This document shows positions 37,438-50,606 of a stretch of 64,000 bases of DNA, piece after piece. The stretch's first letter is position 1. Every line of letters begins with the position of its first letter. Below the pieces are notes generated by a model. That model searched no databases, had not been told where the DNA came from, and saw only the letters and a list, made by a program, of their open reading frames with translations. The position numbers and the translations under genes are program-made. Source of the DNA: Perca fluviatilis (taxonomy: Eukaryota > Chordata > Actinopteri > Perciformes > Percidae); NCBI RefSeq assembly GCF_010015445.1, contig NC_053116.1:3136068-3200067 (forward strand). Direction: 5' to 3'.

Positions 37438-40400
37438 TATGTACGGTTCCGACTTTCCCTTGAGCAAAGCGGGACAGATGGCGTGCAACCACTTCCTCCT
37501 TTGAGGGTCTCTCATGTTCCGATGCCAGGTCCTTGGGGATGGGGATCAGTTTCAGCACCTCAACAAATGGAGTTGGGTCCTCAAACACCTCCTCGAAAAC
37601 CAGCCTCATAAATTCTTCCACATATTCTGTGAATTAATGCATATAAATAATCACTTAAGTGCTTAAGAAGAGCGTTCTTCTCAGACGCCACCTTATTTCT
37701 ACATATTTGTTTTTTAGCCTTAACTATTTATTTGTTATGTTTACAATACTTGTACACACACACACATATATATATATATATACACACACATATCTATGTG
37801 TCACTATTTGTAATTACAAGAGATGTTTTTCTAAAGTTAACACTACTTGTAAATATTCAATGTGTCACTATTGATGTTACATTATTTGTTATATAGATAA
37901 AATATGTAGGGTCTGTATGTAGGGTCTGTTTTTACTGGCCTCGCAGTCACCTCCCCCTTCCTGGACTTGGGAAACACAACCTTGAATACTGGTTGTCCTG
38001 CAGATGTTGTGGCTTGCTCGCGGTCTGCATTTTCATTGTAGTGCATGGCTGCAAGGTACAACCTACAAAAGTACAATTGCAAACTGAAGTGACACAACAA
38101 TTTTGATATTTTATATATATAAGCCATTAGGCAGTAGCTGTGGTGTATAATGTTACTGAATGTATTCATTGCATTACCTGCAAAGCATGCCCATGAAAGG
38201 GAAAACCACATTCTTGGGTGTGAAGCGAAGGATCAAACTGTGGAAAGCCTCCAGGGATGATGTTTGGTAGTGGTGGCTCAGCTTCTCCACATCTTTGACA
38301 ACCCTCTTATTGACCAGGATTTTTCCCACTTTGTAGAGCGCCATTGTCCCTTAAATAAAATAAAAAAACATTTTATTAAAATTGCAGCCCATTAACACAG
38401 TAAATACAGCAATAATATTTCATTATAAAGGGCATTTGAGGTGAAGTTGTTTTTTGTTATTAATATTATAAGCAAAAAAGGTTTTGCATTTTAAAATTCT
38501 TTTAGTCACATTTTGTTTACATACCTGGTTGAAACCATTTACTTGGATCCCTTGACACTCGATCAGGATGTTGGCACTTAGGGAAAAGAGGTTTTTCATG
38601 CAAGTGCACGTTCTGGATGTGGTTGACCATCGACATCCACTTGGCTACCTTCTCTGGCCCTGATGTTGACGATGTTGCACTCCAGTAGACATGGCTTTTG
38701 ATGCTACGCAGCCACTTCTTCAACACCCCGCAGTCCTTGTTTTGCGCAACTTTTTCAATTTTTTTTGACAAACCTTGCAGAAAGTACATATGCAATAAAT
38801 TTATATTCAGGACATTCTTTGACGAACAACTAAACACAAAGTATGTCAATGAGCCACACTGACATAAACAAGGATGAAGACGTACCTTTCTCAAAGTGCC
38901 ACACATCATAGAAGTGGGTGATGCTTCGCTCCCTCAGATACTTCTGGATCTGTGGATGACGGTCGGTGACAATGTAGTCCACCACCAAACCGTTTGAATC
39001 CAGTAGATCCAGGCAGCGTTTAAGGCCCTCATTCTCCATGTGGTAACTACCACCTACTTCATTGCTCTGGTGGTGGGACAAAAATGCATAGATATAAATA
39101 TGAGACATTGAAAGCTATACAGAATCATCTTTCATCATGTCGCAAGGCAAAAAAAAAAAAAAAAATATGGGACCCACCTGAACAAGATGAAGGTCAATAA
39201 TGCGGTTACTGTCTAGGTGCATCAGTGTGTAGCTCCCATACTTTGCTGAGTGCCCTGAAGATTATATAACAAAGACGATGTCAAGGCTTTGCAACTCAAA
39301 TTGAATGTTTAAGTACCATGCTTTTAAGAACAGACTTTTGTCTTACCTGGGGAGTCAGCTCGCATATCTCCACTGACTCCAATCTTTCCTCCATGCTGTA
39401 ACTTTTGAAAAAGATGTTGCTGATCCGTCTTCCATTTGTGGATTATGGCTGGCTCCAGAAAACTCCTAGCATGCCTCCTGAAGGTGTCATACTGGAAAAT
39501 CTGAAGATTCATGGCCTTGCATATCTGTGAAAACATGTAAAATTGGTACGTTTGTGAAAACAGTACAGTGATTGCCATTTCATATTAAATAGTCATAGCA
39601 ATACCTTTTCCAGTTGGATAAAGGATGAACCGGTGAAATATGTTGCCGCTGACAGGTGTAGGTTGCCGACGGGGGTACTTCCTACAACAGGCTGACTCTG
39701 CCACTGTCTTGAATAGTTGCAGTGTGGGCAGAGCTGTGTGAATGACACATACGTTCCCATTTTTCGGCGCTGAACGTCACACTGCCTCTTGCATACAGGA
39801 CAGCTTTGAAAAAGCTCCCTTAGGCAACTTTCAAAAACAATGTACTTATCATCCTTATAAGTAGACACTGGCTCAGACCTTAAAAAAAACAGAAAGAATA
39901 CATTCTTGCTTTAGCTTTCCTACCAAGTTTAACATTTCTGCTGATAAGTCATATTGAAATGTAATACAAATATCGAACTTACGACATGGCAGAATCGTCC
40001 GTTAGAACAGAGTCACCAGGGATATATGTTGAGTCTTGTGGCTCAGCTTGGACTCTGTTGAGGTGTCTCCCTCTTCCTCCTCCTCCTCCTCCAACTCAAG
40101 ACGAGGTCTCTTGTGAGGTCTGAAATCTTGGGGTCTTATTGGTGTTGAAGACATCGGGGTGAATTCTGGGGAACTTGAAGTGGTCTCAGTGTAAACACTA
40201 ACACAGGGCACTATTGCCTGGGTGCCTAAGAAAAAAAAAAGAGGGAAAAAACTTAAATAATATTTTTCTTTACAATAACGAAATGAAATACTCATGTTTA
40301 TTATATATTGGGTTTTCAGCAGAGTAAGGCATTTACAGGTACTGCATGTGAACTAAAAATGCAAAAACGTGATGCTTTTGTTATTTACCTTTGCTTCTCA

Positions 40401-41601
40401 TGGAAGCCCTCAGCGTACCCATGGATAGCTGTGTGCCAACTGTTCTCATTTTTGGAGCACTGGACTGTATGCCCACTGACATATTTTGTGGTGGTTCAGT
40501 CTGGCATCCTATGTCATGGAATGTAGTGGAAAGGTGTGGGGTTTCAAAGGGCTGCTGTGATGTACTCTGTAATAAGACAGTAATCAGATGAAAAGAGTCC
40601 GTATCTGTAACGCTAACCTTCTTATCCCTTGTGAAATCAGGAGACAGCACAAGTAGCATATAAACAAATTAACACACCACATGACATCCTTTTGCTAGTC
40701 AAAGCCCCAGTTGTGTAAGTAGGGAGCAAATATACTGTTGGTTATGGACAACGGTCTCCACGTAACAAAAGCAACTTAAAAGCACGTGTCGTTTACCACT
40801 TTACAGAACGTTAGCCAACACTACCAAATTAGCTGAGCTTATACAGTGGTTTCGGTGCCCTTACCAATCAACCTGTAAAGTAGCATTAACGTTCTAAACA
40901 TACCTTCACATGCACACTTGTACACTGTTCTACATATTTTGACTGAAAAGTGCGAGCCGATTTTAATGCAGTGTTACGTAATTGTGTTCAAAAGCTTTGA
41001 ACAAAACGGTTTGAACACAAAACGTTAGCGCTAGCTAGCTAGAAAGTTAGCTTCTGCTAACTTTGTAATGAGGCTACATTTCACTGCCACCGTAACAGCA
41101 GCTGGTATAAGTTACTAATAAATGCACATCCACACAACAGCAATATTTCACATCTTTAAATACACAACCCATCACCATATTAAAAAAAAATAATCTGTTA
41201 AAAATGAGCTAAACGCTACAAGCTAAAAGCTACAGCTTTAGCTGTAGTTTAGCTACAACCTGCCCACTTCAACTGCCCACTTGAACACTTGGTAAAGGTT
41301 TATAAATTATAGCTAGCGTACTTACAGGTTGTGGTTCTGAATCTACATGATGACCAGACAGAGTCGGAACTGCACTGTCTTTCAGAATTAAACGGTTTGA
41401 AAATCCTGAATTGAACTGTTGCAGGTTCAGGAAGCAGTCCTCCGTAAAATGAGCAGAACACAACATAAGGTTGGGGTTGTAGTCCTGGGGAATAGTGCCA
41501 AAAACAAATTTTAACCACTGACTCTTAAATTCATCGTCTTTTGGAAGACGAAAAAGAGGAAATTTCCCCGTGCACTGACGAATACAGCGTCTCCTGGACA
41601 T
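37370..41601 (-). CDS. Kolobok transposase, THAP + DDE, 11 exons, one apparent frameshift
   Basis: Exons from the 5' side: 41601-41326, 40566-40389, 40225-39983, 39878-39605, 39524-39347, 39254-39178, 39066-38886, 38773-38525, 38349-38178, 38062 to about 37930, and 37626-37370. Exon 1 codes a THAP zinc finger ([28 protein letters not shown]). Exon 3 is Ser/Thr-rich with [14 protein letters not shown]. Exon 4 has a Cys-rich motif ([12 protein letters not shown]). Candidate catalytic acids are D in MRADSPGHSAKYG (exon 5/6), D in [11 protein letters not shown] (exon 7) and E in [10 protein letters not shown] (exon 9). All borders fit GT-AG and phase except two: exon 3 must change frame between the acidic run and [13 protein letters not shown] (about 40000-40090) to join exon 4, and the exon 10 donor is obscured by a 13-bp tandem duplication near 37913-37938. 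Function: cut-and-paste at TTAA. Confidence 0.8.
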
Positions 41602-41827
41602 GACCGAGACTCTCAACTCTCCAGCCGCTCTGGGTCTAACAAACTTGAATTAGTGGTGGTGGTGGGGGGAGGGGTGAGCTTAGCAGCTAGGCGAGCTTTA
41701 TAACTTCTGTTACGAGCTGACGTCAGCACGTCACGGAAGAAAAGGCTTCACTACAATAGAGCTGTTGGGAGCAGTTTGTGAACAGTGTTTTCTGCTGGAA
41801 ATGGAAACTACCTTTGGGGTGGACTTT

Positions 41828-42312
41828 TATGGAATGCCGTTTTATTCACAATTAAATAAATGAATAAATACATAAATAAATGAATAAATAAATAAATAAA
41901 TAAATAAATATATAAATAAATACATAAATAAATACATAATGAAATAAATAAATGAGGCAATAAATACATAAATAATTAAATAAATAATTATTTCATGGTA
42001 CTTTTATTTCATAAGTCCATATTTATTTATTTCAAGAGACTTTTATTTTCCTAATGCCTTATTTATTTATCTATTTATTTCAAGAGACTTTTATTTATTT
42101 ATTTATTTCAAGAGACTTTTATTCATTTATTTATTTATTTATTTCAAGAGACTTTTATTTATTTATTTATTTCAAGAGACTTTTATTTTCCTAATGCCAC
42201 TTTTATTTATTTCCCTCTCTATTTATTTCCACTTCTTATATGCAAATCAGGGGGCGTGGCTATCTCTCACATTCAGAACAGACAACAGAGCCGTGGGCAA
42301 AAAGAGGCTGGC
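41828..42312 (+). repeat. Left terminal inverted repeat of the integrase-type element
   Basis: 485 bases, mostly (AAAT/ATTT)n interrupted by the recurring spacer caagagacttttatt. It then holds a unique inner part with atgcaaatcagggggcgtgg (octamer-like ATGCAAAT and a GC/CACCC box) and ttcagaacagacaacagagc. The first ATG of the HECT-like gene lies 92 bases beyond its inner end, so this repeat probably includes the promoter. Confidence 0.85.
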
Positions 42313-42403
42313 AGTGGAAGGACTAGAAGTTAGAAGCTAGCTAGTTAGCTAGCTAGTTGTAGCAGATAATGTCAATAGGGTCCTTACTGGTTAATTCATT
42401 ACA

Positions 42404-45400
42404 ATGTCTGAGAAAAGTATCTCAGACTTATTGAGAGCGGCTGCCAACTGCCTCGATGGGATGGAAACCACCACCAACAACCGACCACCACCTAGAGCTG
42501 CAGAAGTGGGAACCCCAAGCACAAGAACCCCTGTCCAAGGTAACGTTGAGCTTAATTTAATGTTAGCTAATCCAAAGTCGAAGTTCCCGGGTGAAAATAG
42601 CTAAAACAATTAACGTTAGCGTTAGCCTAGCTAGTTTAATGTCCGTGGATATTCAGTATAGTATTGTATTAAGTCAAAATGTGGGTGTGGTTGACACAAT
42701 TCAATTATAAATATATGTTAGAATAAGAGAATAGAAACACGTCCAAAACATTGTGCATCATTAGCTAACTAGCGAGCTAAGGTTACTTCAACTAGCTAAC
42801 ATTAACTGTGGCATAACGTTAAGCGCCATTTTCATGAGTGACGCCGAGATCGCTTGTGTTTCCTTGACACACAGTTTAACGGCAGGTGAAAGTGGTACTG
42901 TCGGAAAAAACAGTAAAGTAATTTCATATAACATTATCCTATTTGCTTGCGCTACGGATTTTCCCAGTAATATTAACGATATCCCAGACACTTTCAGCGA
43001 GCTCAGTTGCGGCTATTCGGCCAGTTTAAATCAAGTAACTTTGGGTGGTATTTTCTATGTGTCTTTATAATGTTATAGACTATTGGGTCAGAACCGTCAG
43101 AACCCCTGAGCAAGATTGCAGCGACAGAGATGGATCTCACAAGCCCGGATGCCGTGTGTTGTGTAACATTGTTACAGTATGGGTTACAAACGCTGATCTC
43201 ACAACCAAAGATAAACTAACGTTCCACGTTAACGTTACACAAAATTAACGTAACTTTCTAGCAGTGGTGAAAGAAGTAGCTATTCAGATCCTGCAACATT
43301 ACTGAAGTAAAAGTGCTAATTCTACACTGTGATAATTCTCCAAAAGTTAAGCATTTAAAACCTTACTTGAAGTATCATCAGCTGATGTTAAATAGGCAGC
43401 TAAAAGTATTAAGTAAAGACTGTCTCTTTAATCCTATGTTTTCTTTTTCACATTTTAAAGCTGAAGTGGCGAGACTTTTCGCTCCCTACAGTGCTAGGCC
43501 AGCAAGACCTACAACAACAATGGCACCTCCTGCTAAAAGATTATGTCGGACGACGTATACACACACTTTCTTTTGCCTGAGTGACCATATGGGGGACAAA
43601 GTTCCAGCAAAAAGTGCCAAATTGGAATTAACAGCTGCTGGACTTGGAGAGAAACGGATCGCATTTCAAGGTAATATTATGATTAACTGATGTGTGTGTG
43701 TGTGGGGTGGGGTTTATCAGGAAGATAAAGGGTAACTACCATTTTTTTTCCAACCTGGACCCTATGTTCCTATGTGTTTGTGTCTAAGTGACTGATGGGA
43801 ACAACAATCTTTGACATTGGTCCAGCTTGTATTTACTTGCACAAAAGTGTTTGTTTTGCCGCTGACAGTCTCAGATTAATATTCTAAGTGTCTGACAACA
43901 TTGTGGAAAGGATTTCTAAGGAGGTCGACCTTTCTGTTAAAGAGTAAGATCCTTTTTTTAAACGCAAATACGTCTGCGAAATTGGTTTCGCTAAACCCAC
44001 CAGACTCCATGTAAAAAAACAGTAATTTTAGCATCGTAAAACACACTTCATTCAAAGTCGACAGAAACAAAATAAAACTATTAAAAGCCGCTTTGGGTCG
44101 TCTTTCCGCTCTTTTCCATCCATTTCCGCTCTTTTCCATCCATCACAACTGTAGTTTTGATTTTTAATTACACAGGTTAATGATTGACATGTTCCCATCA
44201 GTCACTTACACACAAAAACAGGAAAATAGGGTTGAAAAAAACAGTACCCTTTAACATTTTTTTGAGAATTTATGCATATGAATGTTAACATAATAGCTAT
44301 TTCTTCTCTTCCCCCTTTTCTATTATGTCTGTGGTCTGTAGTAAGAGAGGAAGATCATAAAAGTTTCCGCGACAAAATTGAGGAAGTCTTTCCGCAGTTG
44401 AAAGAAACAGGGGGGTTTCAACTGCTCAGGATTTCTGGGACAACACGGAGCAGAGATTTAACCCCAATCCCAAGCCCAGATGAAGGATACACTGTCCGGT
44501 ACCTCTCCAACCCTGCAACTGGCATTGGACATGCCATGATTTACATCAGGCCATTGCAAAAAAGTATTGTTTTGGAATGTGTAAGTATGTCATTAGATTT
44601 AGGGCTGATGTTCTCTGGTCAGTTGGTCGATTTGTTGTTCAATCCGCTCTTGTCCCAACAAATACTCATAGGTCAGACAATCGCTGGCGTTACTTTTATA
44701 AGAACATTTCAAAGCATTTCATCCCAGCATAAAACTTGAAAAAAACATTTTCAGCTTAGATGCTTTGGTTGATTGATGTGATACGGAATACCTGCAGAGG
44801 TAACAATGTAGGCACAAGGTATTGTACTTGGCCTGGCCCTTGCTCTGGATAAAGGGAGGGCTGAAGCATGTAGGGTGAGATTTTAGGTTGAGCATCATTC
44901 AACTGTCAGCTACCAGAAGAAAAACTTTGCATAGCAGAAATGCACTTCCATTGCAAAACCTAAAAAAAAATAATGCTGCCATAGAGCTGGGCAATATATC
45001 GATATGATATCCATATCGTGTTATGAGACTAGATATCGTCTTAGATTTGGGATACCGTAATATGGCATAAGTGTTGTCTTTTCCTGGTTTTAAAGGCTGC
45101 ATTACAGTAAAGTGATGTAATTTTCTGAACTTACCAGACTGTTCTAGCTGTTCTATTATTTGCCTTCACCCACTTAGTCATTATATCCACATTACTGATG
45201 ATTTTTTATCAAACATTTGATTGTGTGAATATTTTGTGAAAGTACCAATAGTCAACACTACAGTATCGTTGTGGTATCGATATCGAGGTATTTGGTCAAA
45301 AATATCGTGATATTTGATTTTCCCCAGCCCTATGCTGCCATCAGGACAAAACGCTTCAGTGATTAATTATCTTTGATGTCATTGTTTTATGTAGATCCCA

Positions 45401-48400
45401 ACATCCTTGCAACACCAAGGGCCGCTGACCAGATGCTTAACTTGTGACAAGGATTTCCCATTAAATCAGATGAGAAATCACATTGCCAAGTGTCCATGGT
45501 ATGTTTGTGTATGTGTACTAATTGTTGTGAAACATTTTTTCTTACTCTTTTAAACCATACAGGTTTCAGTGGAACATAATAATACATATGTACAACATGG
45601 TAGTTTTGTTAGAAGTTTTTGACTGAATATGACTTTGGTGTCAATATACAAGTAAGTGTAAGTAATATTACTTATACTGTAAGTATTACAGAAATTACTT
45701 TTGTCTTCTAAAAGTCCCAATTGTTAGTCCCTTCTTCTGTTGTACATATATTTAAAAAGTATAATATCCAGTCTAGTCTTTAAAAAACAATGTATAGACT
45801 GATACAAAAGTAATCCCTCTGAGTCATCACTAAATCATCCACTAGAAGTGTGTGGTGTCTGTATCGGCAGAGACCCTGCCATCTGTCTGGACATTTTTTT
45901 CATCTCATACCATGCACAGGTTTAATTGACAGACACAGAGACACCAGTATGATGCTCTGCATTAATAAAAAATCTGACAATGTGGCAACTTCCCACAAAG
46001 GAGTGATTGTGTTTTTGTGCTTTAGAATGTAAACGCGATGGATCAAGTAAGTTTTAATGTCTAACAAGGTGTCCATTATCAGATGCTATTGGGTGTATAG
46101 GGACTTAAATTGATGCCAACGTCATATTCAAATGTCATTACAAACATCCATGTTGCTTTAAGATAATTTGTGTTAATCTCTGTAAACTCTTCTCTCAGTT
46201 TGCCCAGTGTTGCAGCAGCTTCTTCTGTTGACACTCAGAGTGAGCAAGCAGTAAATACTTCAAGCAGGACAGAGGAGCCATCTTGTAGCATCAGTGAACC
46301 TAGGACAGAGAAGCAGTCCTCGTCCTGTAGCATCAGTGAAGCCGTGAAAGTGCCATTAGATTTAGGTGAAGGAAATTCACTGATAGGGAGAATGCAAAAG
46401 TTATTAACTTCTCTGCCATTCAGCATTTTAATCCAATTTGTGTTATAATGCAACTTTGTATCTTTACTGTAGATTGGAAGTCTGAACCAGATGCAGCGAA
46501 AGCTGCAGAGCTATACAAGTCCAAATTACTTTACGAAAACGAGAACAAAAAAGCCATCCTGCTAAGAATGGACCTGCGGGACTCAGCAGAAGACCATCAG
46601 AGATCTTTAATCTCGACCTACAAGGCTCCAAAGACAGAGTGGGCTAGCCCTCTCAATTGTAAATTGGAAGGTACTGCTGTGTCAATGTTGGAAAACATAA
46701 AAAATGTTTAATATAATTTACTCAAAACATGTAACTTCTTTCCAAAGGGGATGCAGCTGTCGGAGAGGGAGTCAACAGGTTCTTCCTCTCAAAAGCAATG
46801 ACCCTTCTCCAGTTTGGATTGCACATAAATTTTGGTATGTTGTGGCCAAACATGTTTTTAGTTTGTGTTGAGCAATGGTGACTTGCATAAAGTGATTGCT
46901 CAGCTCTTTTAAAATGTAGAAATCCTACTGCATTTTGTACAGGGAACACCAGCCTCACACGGATGTTTGATGGAGAACCAGATCACCTAACTCCATCAAC
47001 CGCTCAATTCCTTCTGGATAGTGACATGTTCCTCGTGGCAGGTAAGAGATGTGCCCACTGTGAGGTCTGAACTGAAAAAAATGTTCAGATGTTTTCTTAA
47101 ACCATTAAAAGCATGACAGATGTTTTTATTGCCAATTTAGGAAGGATGTTGGGCCACTCATTCCTACACAGTGGACCCTGTTTATCTGGCCTTAGTCCTG
47201 CAATAGTTCATGTGTTGTTTGGGGGATCACCAGAAACTACAACAATCCAAATTGCAGATTGCCCAGATATTGACATCTGCACTACTATCCAGTCGGTAAG
47301 AACTTTGGTTGTGTGTTATCTGTCAAATTAAGATTAGTTTGTTGCAATATCAGGTGATGATTGAACTGATGCATGACATTTTGTGACATCCTAAGTGCTA
47401 TATATTGTGGCCAAAAGAATTCTGTTTGAATAAAAGATATTGCACTTAACATTGCCCACAATATTAGGGTCTCATGGTGTCACAAAATGGCATGCATCAA
47501 TTTGATCATAACCTAATATAAAAGTAATTGAATTTTTTTGTTGTTGTTGAATGTCATACATGTCACTCATATTACTTATATGTTGGCATCTAGCTGGAGG
47601 GCAGTGCTGAGTTGACAAAAGAGGAAGAGAAAGCTGTCTTTGACCTTGCCTTGTCCTGGGACCTACCTGGTGTTACCAAAACCAACCGGAAGTGGCTGCA
47701 TGAGCGGCTTCTATTCCATGCTGTGAGTGATGGTGCACGCTTACATTTTTTAAACTGCAGATTTAATACTATGCTAAATAATGTCTGTTCTGTGCATGCA
47801 CATACAGGTTGAAATCTTTCAATTTATTGCTGAAATGAAAAACTTTTTTCTCTGTATAAACGAGTTATATGTAGCTGTTTATTTTGTTTCTAAAATAACT
47901 AAAAAGTTGTTTTCTTTTTATGCTGTTTTGCCATTGAAGGTGATTTCACGAACAAGCCGTCAAGTAAAGCAGCTAAGAAAAGGACTAAAGGAGACCATGG
48001 TTTGGCCCCTTCTGAAGGAGAGAGCAGACATCATACCCACATTTTTCCCAAGGAATTCAGAGGCTGCTCTCAGTTCTCATGTAATTATGATGTCCACAGT
48101 TAATGAAGTGAAGATAGGTCAATGTATCCTCTCCTCTGTTGTCTCTGCAGCTCCACTGTTGTGATTCCTCTTAAATGAACACACCGACTTATTGGGACTT
48201 TGTCTTATTCCCCGTATCCCCCAGAGTTAGATAAGTCCATACATACCCTTCTCATCTCATAAGTGCACTAAAATATTAGTTTTATTATGTGTTTTGCAGT
48301 TAATCATACAAAAGATCTTGTGGCCTGTGATGGAAGAGGAGGATGAGGAAGAAGTCTGTTTGGAGGACAAATGCAGAGTGGCAGGGTACCTGCGGTTCTT

Positions 48401-48787
48401 CATTGAAAATGGTAACGATAGTCTTATCTTTTCTTTTTCTGTTCTAACATCGTAGCCTGTGAATACATTTTTTAATGGCTTTCACCGTAACCTATTTTTA
48501 TTTTCAAGTGTGTACTTTTAATGCGACAGAGGACCAAAAGGTTTACACTTATCACTTCTCATTTAATAGCTTCCTGTACACAGCTCAAAAGACTCCTCCA
48601 ATTCTGGACAGGATGGGAACTCCTGCCCAGTGAACTAGCACTGGAAGTGGTCAGCAGTGACTTTCCCAAGTCTTCGACATGTTTTGAAACACTTCGTCTT
48701 CCTGCACACTACAATGACTACAAAGCTTTTGCTAGTGACATTCAGGCCTGCCTCAACTCCACTGACACAGGCTTTGGTCTTATTTAG
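42404..48787 (+). CDS. HECT-like E3 ubiquitin ligase-type gene with UBZ4 finger, 13 exons, intact
   Basis: Exons: 42404-42539, 43461-43670, 44342-44580, 45395-45498, 46199-46365, 46473-46670, 46748-46834, 46943-47041, 47141-47295, 47594-47722, 47940-48080, 48300-48411, 48570-48787. All joints have GT-AG borders and matching phase; total 1995 bases, 664 residues, no stop. Domains: a Pro/Thr-rich N terminus; a conserved block (FRDKIEEVFPQLKETGGFQL, GYTVRYL, IYIRPLQ); a zinc finger CLTCDKDFPLNQMRNHIAKC, exactly C-x2-C-x11-H-x3-C as in Rad18/UBZ4 ubiquitin-binding fingers; a Ser-rich spacer; then a HECT-like part (GPCLSGLSPAIVHVLFGG, LLQFWTGWELLP) ending STCFETLRLP and TGFGLI. The Cys in TCFETL matches the catalytic cysteine of HECT ligases. 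I infer ubiquitin binding plus transfer. The family resembles fish 'G2/M-phase E3 ligase-like' proteins. Its job for the transposon is unknown. Confidence 0.75.
43262..43440 (+). repeat. hAT-like dispersed repeat in intron 1 of the HECT-like gene
   Basis: It begins cagtggtgaaagaagtagc and continues with ttactgaagtaaaagtgcta, a standard fish repeat related to 57020-57425. It lies directly before the acceptor of exon 2. The rest of intron 1 (42540-43261) holds nothing I recognise. Confidence 0.6.
44982..45332. mobile_element. hAT MITE in intron 3 of the HECT-like gene, 8-bp duplication
   Basis: The ends are tagagctgggcaatatatcg and a complement finishing ccccagcccta. The perfect 8-bp duplication tgctgcca lies at 44974-44981 and 45333-45340. 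351 bases, non-coding, with inverted ATATCGATA-type blocks. Confidence 0.9.
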
Positions 48788-48977
48788 GATGGACTCGATG
48801 TCACAAGTCACTTAAACAAAGTTTAATTTAGTTTAGTATTATGTTCATGGGAGGTGTGGGGATTTTATTACAGACCATTACGGTTCCATTTCTTGGTCTA
48901 GTTCAGTTACACTCAGGTTCACAATAAATGTTGGCCCAGCTAGACGTGCTCCAAACCAAAAAGTGCAGTGCAGTCTT

Positions 48978-49245
48978 TAGGGCTGCTCCTTCTTAGTCGA
49001 TTAGTCGACTTAGTAGGTTGTTTTGGTCAACCTAGATCGCTTTAGTCCATTAGTCATGTCTGATGCTGTTTTCATGCTGAATGACTTATTTCCAAGAAAC
49101 GTACGAGCACATCTCTGGTAAACACAAGAATTAAAGTGGTGCTTTTAGCATGACTCTTAGTGGAGAAACTCAGATTTACAGATCTGTCGATACAATTGAA
49201 TGAGTGTTAGTCGACTAAGAATTTCTTCAATCGAGCACAGCCCTA
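48978..49245. mobile_element. hAT MITE downstream of the HECT-like gene
   Basis: The ends are tagggctgctc and gagcacagcccta. Inner inverted TTAGTCGACTAAG-like blocks are present. The flanks gcagtctt and gcagtttt are an 8-bp duplication with one mismatch. 268 bases. Confidence 0.8.
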
Positions 49246-49253
49246 GCAGTTTT

Positions 49254-50606
49254 TAAACTGTAATTCGGATATGCTGACTTTGAGACTCAGAAATTCCCCT
49301 AGAAGAAGGGTTTTATATTCTGCTTTTAAAACTGTAATCTTTGTTTTGCTTGATTTGCTAAACTCGATGATGGCTATGGAACTTCTTTGCAGAGTTTTTA
49401 AGGGCTTTCTGTTCGACCAAACTGTAAATGAGAAGACAATCTGAGACATGCAATGAAACAGGCAACCTGGCCCCCATATGTTCGGCACTAATCACCTCTC
49501 CTACTCGTACACTGTTTTAATTAAACTGCACACATATTTACTGAATGTAATGTGTTAACACTTATGTGGTCATTTTGTAAAGTTTATACTAACGTTTATA
49601 TTATTAATTGTCTGTATCACTTTTTTTAGGCCCTCTACTGAATTGTTGTAGCCAGTAACTGGGAGGATGATCAATCTGCTTTTGGCTAAAATCAATATAC
49701 AATGTATGTAGAATGATTGTTACAGAGAGTATGTGTTTGTCATCTCAAGCTACGCATACACAGGCACACACACACAAATAGTAATGCATGCAATTAAATG
49801 CATGCTTACCTTTAACAGTTATTCAAAATAAACAAATACTTTCAAATTTGTACATTTCTTTTTTTTTTTATTGTACTCCACCTAGCACTTTAGTGTACAT
49901 TTAACTACTTTCTTAAACTAAGCCTTGTAATCTGACATGATGTTCTTTGGCTTTTTTTGTCTTGGGCCTACAGTCATCAGCCTTGTTCTAAAAATATAAT
50001 ATGGCAATATAAATAAAGCAAATAAGTAGATTAGCATTAAATATAGCCAACTGCACATTTGTGACTGAATTAAAATAATGAATATAGACAAAATGATGAT
50101 ACAGATTGCACCATATCGTCGCTTCCAATTTTTGATTTCACAAAGTTATTCCTTCAATTTAGGTTACATTTTACACTGTTACGTCTTTTGCTACGTGTCC
50201 CCCTCTCATTCCCCCTGCTCTGGTGTTTCCGAGCCCCTAAACCGGAGACATTTGGAAACACTTCTGACCCGTTTTGGTTTGGAATCTGGAGGGTTGTGTT
50301 TCAGCCTCAACGGCCGCAAACCTTTGGCAACACCGACACCAACGATTCTCCACCAGATTGGGTCTTATCGGTCACAACGTCTCGTTCTCTGAGACTAAGC
50401 TACTAACCTTACCATGGTAACTACCAGCAGCGGGCACAATCTCCACGCTGCCTCCTTTTTATGTCCAGCATACCAGAATGTAATGTACTGGAGATAAAAA
50501 CACTTGGTGCACCTAGATCGCTTTTGGCTCAAAACTCAAACACTTAAAAACCGAAGCATAGCAATGTAGATGTAGCCTTAGTTTTCCCGATGAAACTGTT
50601 CTTGAC
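49254..50606. other. Spacer between the two convergent genes of the integrase-type element
   Basis: AT-rich with a T run at 49859-49869. 50180-50400 is moderately GC-rich with a 104-codon frame whose translation I do not recognise and which lacks splice partners. It presumably holds the 3' ends of both transcripts; aataaa occurs at 50012. Confidence 0.4.

Noticed and set aside
37270..37515. A separate minus-strand gene of 81 codons
   Set aside because: It is the antisense shadow of the ballast-gene last exon, in another phase from the real transposase exon.
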